From contig CADAXW010000006.1 in assembly GCA_902792005.1 (NCBI GenBank), forward strand, positions 59,612 to 123,611: a stretch of DNA of 64,000 nucleotides, written 5' to 3'. The position numbers were made by a program, and so were the translations under genes. Below, piece after piece: positions 61,043 to 64,000 of this stretch. Within the stretch, counting starts at the first letter, position 1; each line of letters starts with the position of its first letter. Below the pieces are notes generated by a model, which worked only from the letters and a program-made list of their open reading frames with translations, did no database searches and was not told the origin of the DNA. The stretch is from an uncultured Lachnospiraceae bacterium (GTDB lineage: Bacteria > Bacillota > Clostridia > Lachnospirales > Lachnospiraceae).

Positions 61043-63669
61043 TATTCGCTGAGATAGTTCTCGCGGATATACTCTTTTTTTGTCCGGACCATCTCACGAA
61101 GGTCTCTTGCTGACCAGACCCGTGCATCCGCACCTCGGATGATCAGCTGGATCATTCCGTCTGAGGTAGCCACGGTGATATCATACTTCTTACTGTGTTC
61201 CAGACTGAATCTGGCGATATACTTATCTGCGGTTTCGGCTTCTTTTGTAAAGACCACATGAAGGTTCTGATAATCCATGATCTCCGTTCGGTGCCCGGGA
61301 ACACGGTAGGCATCGAAAACCACGATGATCTCAGGTTCCGTTACCGCCCGGTATTCCGTCAGCATATCAAGCAGGATCCCTCTGGCTGCGTCCAGATTCT
61401 GATTTACGATCCCCTTTGTTTCCTCCCAGGCATGGATGATATTATATCCATCCACCAGCAGATACTTTTTCGGCGATTCTTTTCTGGCGGTTGCAGGCTT
61501 AGAGGAACTCCTTCTGTGATTTGCGGAAGACCAGCGGTTTCTCCGCTCTTTTGAATTCTCTCCGGACTGGTTCGCATGTCCGGCCTTCTGCAGGATCTGA
61601 TCGATCTCATCGGTACCGATGGATTCCAGTCGTTCAGAAAGAGAGGCAGGGGCTTTCTTCTTATGAGGAGCATCCGATTGCTCCGGATCCTCTTCCATTC
61701 CGTCCTCCGGATAAAACCGGAAGAATCGGGATTCCAAATGCATTCGTTCTGGTGCTTCGTCCCATGGCACAAAATCAGCCGTGCCATGACTCACAAAGAC
61801 AGATCCGGCGGGTTTTTCCAAATCTGCATCCGGCTGGTAACCGATATCATCCACAACCTGCTCCTGGTCAGGGCACACATCATAGCCGTCATATACCATT
61901 CGAAACAGGCCTTCCCCATGTGTATAGGTTCGGACCTCAGCGATATAGTTTCGAAGCTTTGATATGGCACCTCTCCCGGAGACCGTGGTCTGCTCTTCCG
62001 TCTGTTCTGTAATACCGCTTTCAGACGCCAGCTGGTCCATATCAAACAGTGCCTTGCCCGCAGCAGCCTGCGGAACCGTAAGCTGAAACCGTACATAGGG
62101 TTCCAGGAGGATACATTCAGCGGACATAAGCCCCTGACGCAGAGCCCGGAGAGCTGCTTCTCTGAAATCTCCGCCCTCCGTATGCTTTTTATGCGATCTT
62201 CCGGCTACAAGCGTGATCTTCAGATCCGTCAGCTTTGAATCCGTAAGAACCCCGGTGAGCCGTTCCTGTTCCAGTGCATTCAGTATGGTCTGCTGCCAGT
62301 TCCGGTCCAGTTCGTCGGTGGACAGCCTGCTTTCCAGGATAAGACCTGATCCCCTGGGCATGGGCTCCAGCAGCAAATGCGCCTCCGCGTAGTGCCGCAG
62401 CGGCTCAAAATGTCCCATTCCATAGGCCGGTTCAGCAATGGTTTCCTGATAAACCACTGTTCCTTCTCCAAGAGCAGCCTGGATCCCGAAGCGTTCCCTG
62501 ATCCGTTCCAGCAGGATCTCCGACTGTACCTCGCCATAGAGCTCAACCTCGATCTCTTCCCTGTCCGGGATCCAGTCGATGGAAAGTGTATCCTCTTCCT
62601 CCTCCAAAAGCCGAAGCTTCGGCAGGAATAACCGGGGATCCACGCCCTCCGGAAGGATCAGCTTATAACGCAGCATGGGACGGCTTACCTCAGGCTTCAG
62701 GGAGGGCGCAGCGCCTAGTCCGCATCCCGCATAGGTGGCTGTAAGTCCTGCCACCGCCACGATATCACCCGCATCAGCCCGGGATATTTCTTCAAATCCG
62801 GATCCGTCATAGGCCCGGATCCGGGTGATTTTTTCGTTTATATCATCGGTTTCTCCGGATCGTGCCGGATAGGAAACCATATCTCTTACTTCCACAGAAC
62901 CACTCAGGATCTTCAGGAAGCTCAGACGCTCTCCGCTTTCCCCATGAAGGATCTTGTAGCAGTAAGCGCCAAAAGGCTCCGGCGCATCTGTCTGCGATTC
63001 CGTAAACAGATGCGTGAGTAACTGCAGAAGAGCATCTGTTCCATCCCCCTGCAGGGCAGCTCCGAAGCAGCAGGGATGGAGCTTTCCTCTTCGGAAGAGC
63101 CGACCAAGAATACTTTCATCCAGTTCACCTTTGGAAAGAAACAATTCCAGCAGATTCTCATCCAGTACTGCCGCTTCTTCGGATCTCTTTGCGGGATCTC
63201 CGTACCAGTCCACGATCCCTTCTCCCAGGGCTGTGCCTGCAATCTCGAGAAGTTCCTCCTTCTTCGGGACCGGGAGATCCATTTTATTAAAGAAGATCAC
63301 GGTAGGGATGCTCCGTTCCTTTAATAAGCTGAACAGATACTGTGCATGGGCCGGGATCCTCTGTCCGGCTCCTATCACAAGGATTGCTGCATCAAGAACA
63401 GGCAGAACCCTTTCGGATTCTGCCATGAAATCAACATGTCCCGGTGTATCCATCAGGATGAACGGATATCCATCCACTGTGATACGGCACATTTTCGATG
63501 TAATTGTGATCCCTCTTGCTCTTTCCTGCGCATCCGTGTCAAGAAATGCAGTCCCATGATCAACACGGCCTGCTTCCTTCTTCTTGCCGGAAGCCACCAG
63601 CAGCTGTTCGATCAGGGTGGTCTTTCCTGCATCCACGTGTGCCAGGATTCCAATGGTATACTTCTTCAT
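61042..63669 (-). CDS. TetM-like ribosomal GTPase fused to a Rae1/YacP-type NYN ribonuclease domain
   Basis: 875 residues, longer than TetM (about 640). Residues 1 to about 640 are an EF-G/TetM-type GTPase: P-loop AHVDAGKT (10-17), RARGITI (50-56), DTPGHVDF (74-81), NKMD (128-131), and a domain V ending SKLRNYIAEVRTYTHGEGLF. A charged linker (about 660-730) leads to the NYN/PIN-like domain (734-875): LLVDGYNIIH with Asp740, VVFDAYRVPG with Asp786, ETADKYI with Asp815 and ATSDGMIQ with Asp837. This matches YacP/Rae1, a nuclease that cuts mRNA in the ribosomal A site. The GTPase might bring the nuclease to stalled ribosomes; that is inference. Tetracycline resistance should not be assumed. Confidence 0.88.
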   Translation of the reverse strand: MKKYTIGILAHVDAGKTTLIEQLLVASGKKKEAGRVDHGTAFLDTDAQERARGITITSKMCRITVDGYPFILMDTPGHVDFMAESERVLPVLDAAILVIGAGQRIPAHAQYLFSLLKERSIPTVIFFNKMDLPVPKKEELLEIAGTALGEGIVDWYGDPAKRSEEAAVLDENLLELFLSKGELDESILGRLFRRGKLHPCCFGAALQGDGTDALLQLLTHLFTESQTDAPEPFGAYCYKILHGESGERLSFLKILSGSVEVRDMVSYPARSGETDDINEKITRIRAYDGSGFEEISRADAGDIVAVAGLTATYAGCGLGAAPSLKPEVSRPMLRYKLILPEGVDPRLFLPKLRLLEEEEDTLSIDWIPDREEIEVELYGEVQSEILLERIRERFGIQAALGEGTVVYQETIAEPAYGMGHFEPLRHYAEAHLLLEPMPRGSGLILESRLSTDELDRNWQQTILNALEQERLTGVLTDSKLTDLKITLVAGRSHKKHTEGGDFREAALRALRQGLMSAECILLEPYVRFQLTVPQAAAGKALFDMDQLASESGITEQTEEQTTVSGRGAISKLRNYIAEVRTYTHGEGLFRMVYDGYDVCPDQEQVVDDIGYQPDADLEKPAGSVFVSHGTADFVPWDEAPERMHLESRFFRFYPEDGMEEDPEQSDAPHKKKAPASLSERLESIGTDEIDQILQKAGHANQSGENSKERRNRWSSANHRRSSSKPATARKESPKKYLLVDGYNIIHAWEETKGIVNQNLDAARGILLDMLTEYRAVTEPEIIVVFDAYRVPGHRTEIMDYQNLHVVFTKEAETADKYIARFSLEHSKKYDITVATSDGMIQLIIRGADARVWSARDLREMVRTKKEYIRENYLSE

Positions 63670-63675
63670 CTGAGA

Positions 63676-64000
63676 TTATGATTCCTTCCAATGGAGAAAC
63701 TCATCCAGGGGAAGCGGTTTCGCATAAAAATATCCCTGAAAGCTCTGAACATGGAATTTCTGAAGGATGTCCCGCATTCCGTCGGTCTCAACACCCTCTA
63801 CGCAGACCTTGGCGCCAAAGGTGGACGCCAGTCCGGAGAAGTGCTGGATCAGCTCACGTTCCATATCGTCCTTTTCGATCTGCTGTACAAATGTTCTGTC
63901 GATCTTAATGATATCAAAGGGCAGCGTCTTGATCAGACCTACGGAAGAAAAACCGGTTCCGAAATCATCCAGAGCGATCTTTACGCCACGGGATTTCAGA
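63676..64000 (-). CDS. EAL-domain protein, C-terminal part (cut by window edge)
   Basis: The frame is open from the right edge to the stop at 63676, giving about 107 residues. EAL-domain motifs are visible: ALDDFGTGFSS, DIIKIDR, VCVEGVET and the final FQGYFYAKPLP. EAL domains hydrolyse the second messenger c-di-GMP. The active-site EAL/ExL motif itself lies beyond the window, so activity cannot be judged; GGDEF or sensory domains may precede it. It ends 6 bases before the GTPase-NYN gene, so the two are probably co-transcribed. Confidence 0.9.
   Translation of the reverse strand, partial: LKSRGVKIALDDFGTGFSSVGLIKTLPFDIIKIDRTFVQQIEKDDMERELIQHFSGLASTFGAKVCVEGVETDGMRDILQKFHVQSFQGYFYAKPLPLDEFLHWKES

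Noticed and set aside
61042-63669. Tetracycline resistance determinant
   Set aside because: The GTPase is TetM-like but fused to a nuclease and in a core context without mobile-element signs; resistance cannot be claimed.

Overview
The window looks like a chromosomal core segment of a Gram-positive Clostridia bacterium, most likely a Lachnospiraceae member. Supporting signs are the mreC-mreD-pbp2-rodA-mgsA-dacA gene order, SepF/DivIVA/ZapA division proteins, a LysM gene with Bacillus-type LexA boxes, a sortase B, RecU, a type II galT, strong GGAGG-type ribosome sites, frequent GTG/TTG starts and moderate GC. Genus and species cannot be named from sequence alone. No phage, insertion sequence, rRNA operon or CRISPR array is visible, and no gene-free stretch exceeds 300 bases.

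Left edge to 4.1 kb: a secreted protein cut by the window edge, an orphan 487-residue protein on the plus strand, and a minus-strand operon of a polytopic membrane protein, an HNH nuclease with a C-terminal membrane anchor and a Gln/Asn/Gly-rich membrane protein. 4.1-28 kb is one long minus-strand array, read from right to left: miaB, mutS, mutL, miaA, a YnbB-type PLP enzyme, radC, mreC, mreD, pbp2, rodA, mgsA, dacA, an HlyD-like protein, yggS, sepF, divIVA, lspA, rluD, a CDF metal exporter and a MATE exporter. It joins DNA repair and tRNA modification to cell-wall elongation and division. At 28.1-28.6 kb lies a YneA-like LysM gene whose promoter is overlapped by a near-consensus LexA box.

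28.7-39.5 kb (minus strand): a degenerate-Hsp70/GrpE fusion, nadE, recU, an RluA-family gene, a small membrane protein, an rsmF-like methyltransferase, a frameshifted TPR gene, galE, galT and a 75-residue protein. A tRNA-Leu(CAA) with its own promoter and terminator follows on the plus strand. 39.7-49.5 kb: sortase B, a Nudix hydrolase, a penicillin-binding protein and an FtsW-type flippase whose reading frames overlap across 27-base tandem repeats, then U32 peptidase, zapA, ruvB, ruvA and a second divIVA. A symmetric divergent promoter separates these from a yprB-type exonuclease.

50.6-64 kb: the trans-translation and RNA-decay set (tmRNA, smpB, rnr, secG), with an odd partial duplication of the tmRNA 3' end; a YGQQ-repeat membrane protein; a surface module (lipoprotein, wall-binding transglutaminase-like protein, acyltransferase); a MurT/GatD-like pair in which the GatD partner has no cysteine at all; a TetM-like ribosomal GTPase fused to a Rae1/YacP-type NYN nuclease; and the end of an EAL-domain protein cut by the window edge.

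The strongest candidates for undescribed biology are the GTPase-NYN fusion, the pseudo-Hsp70/GrpE fusion and the cysteine-less GatD homologue with its divergent MurT.
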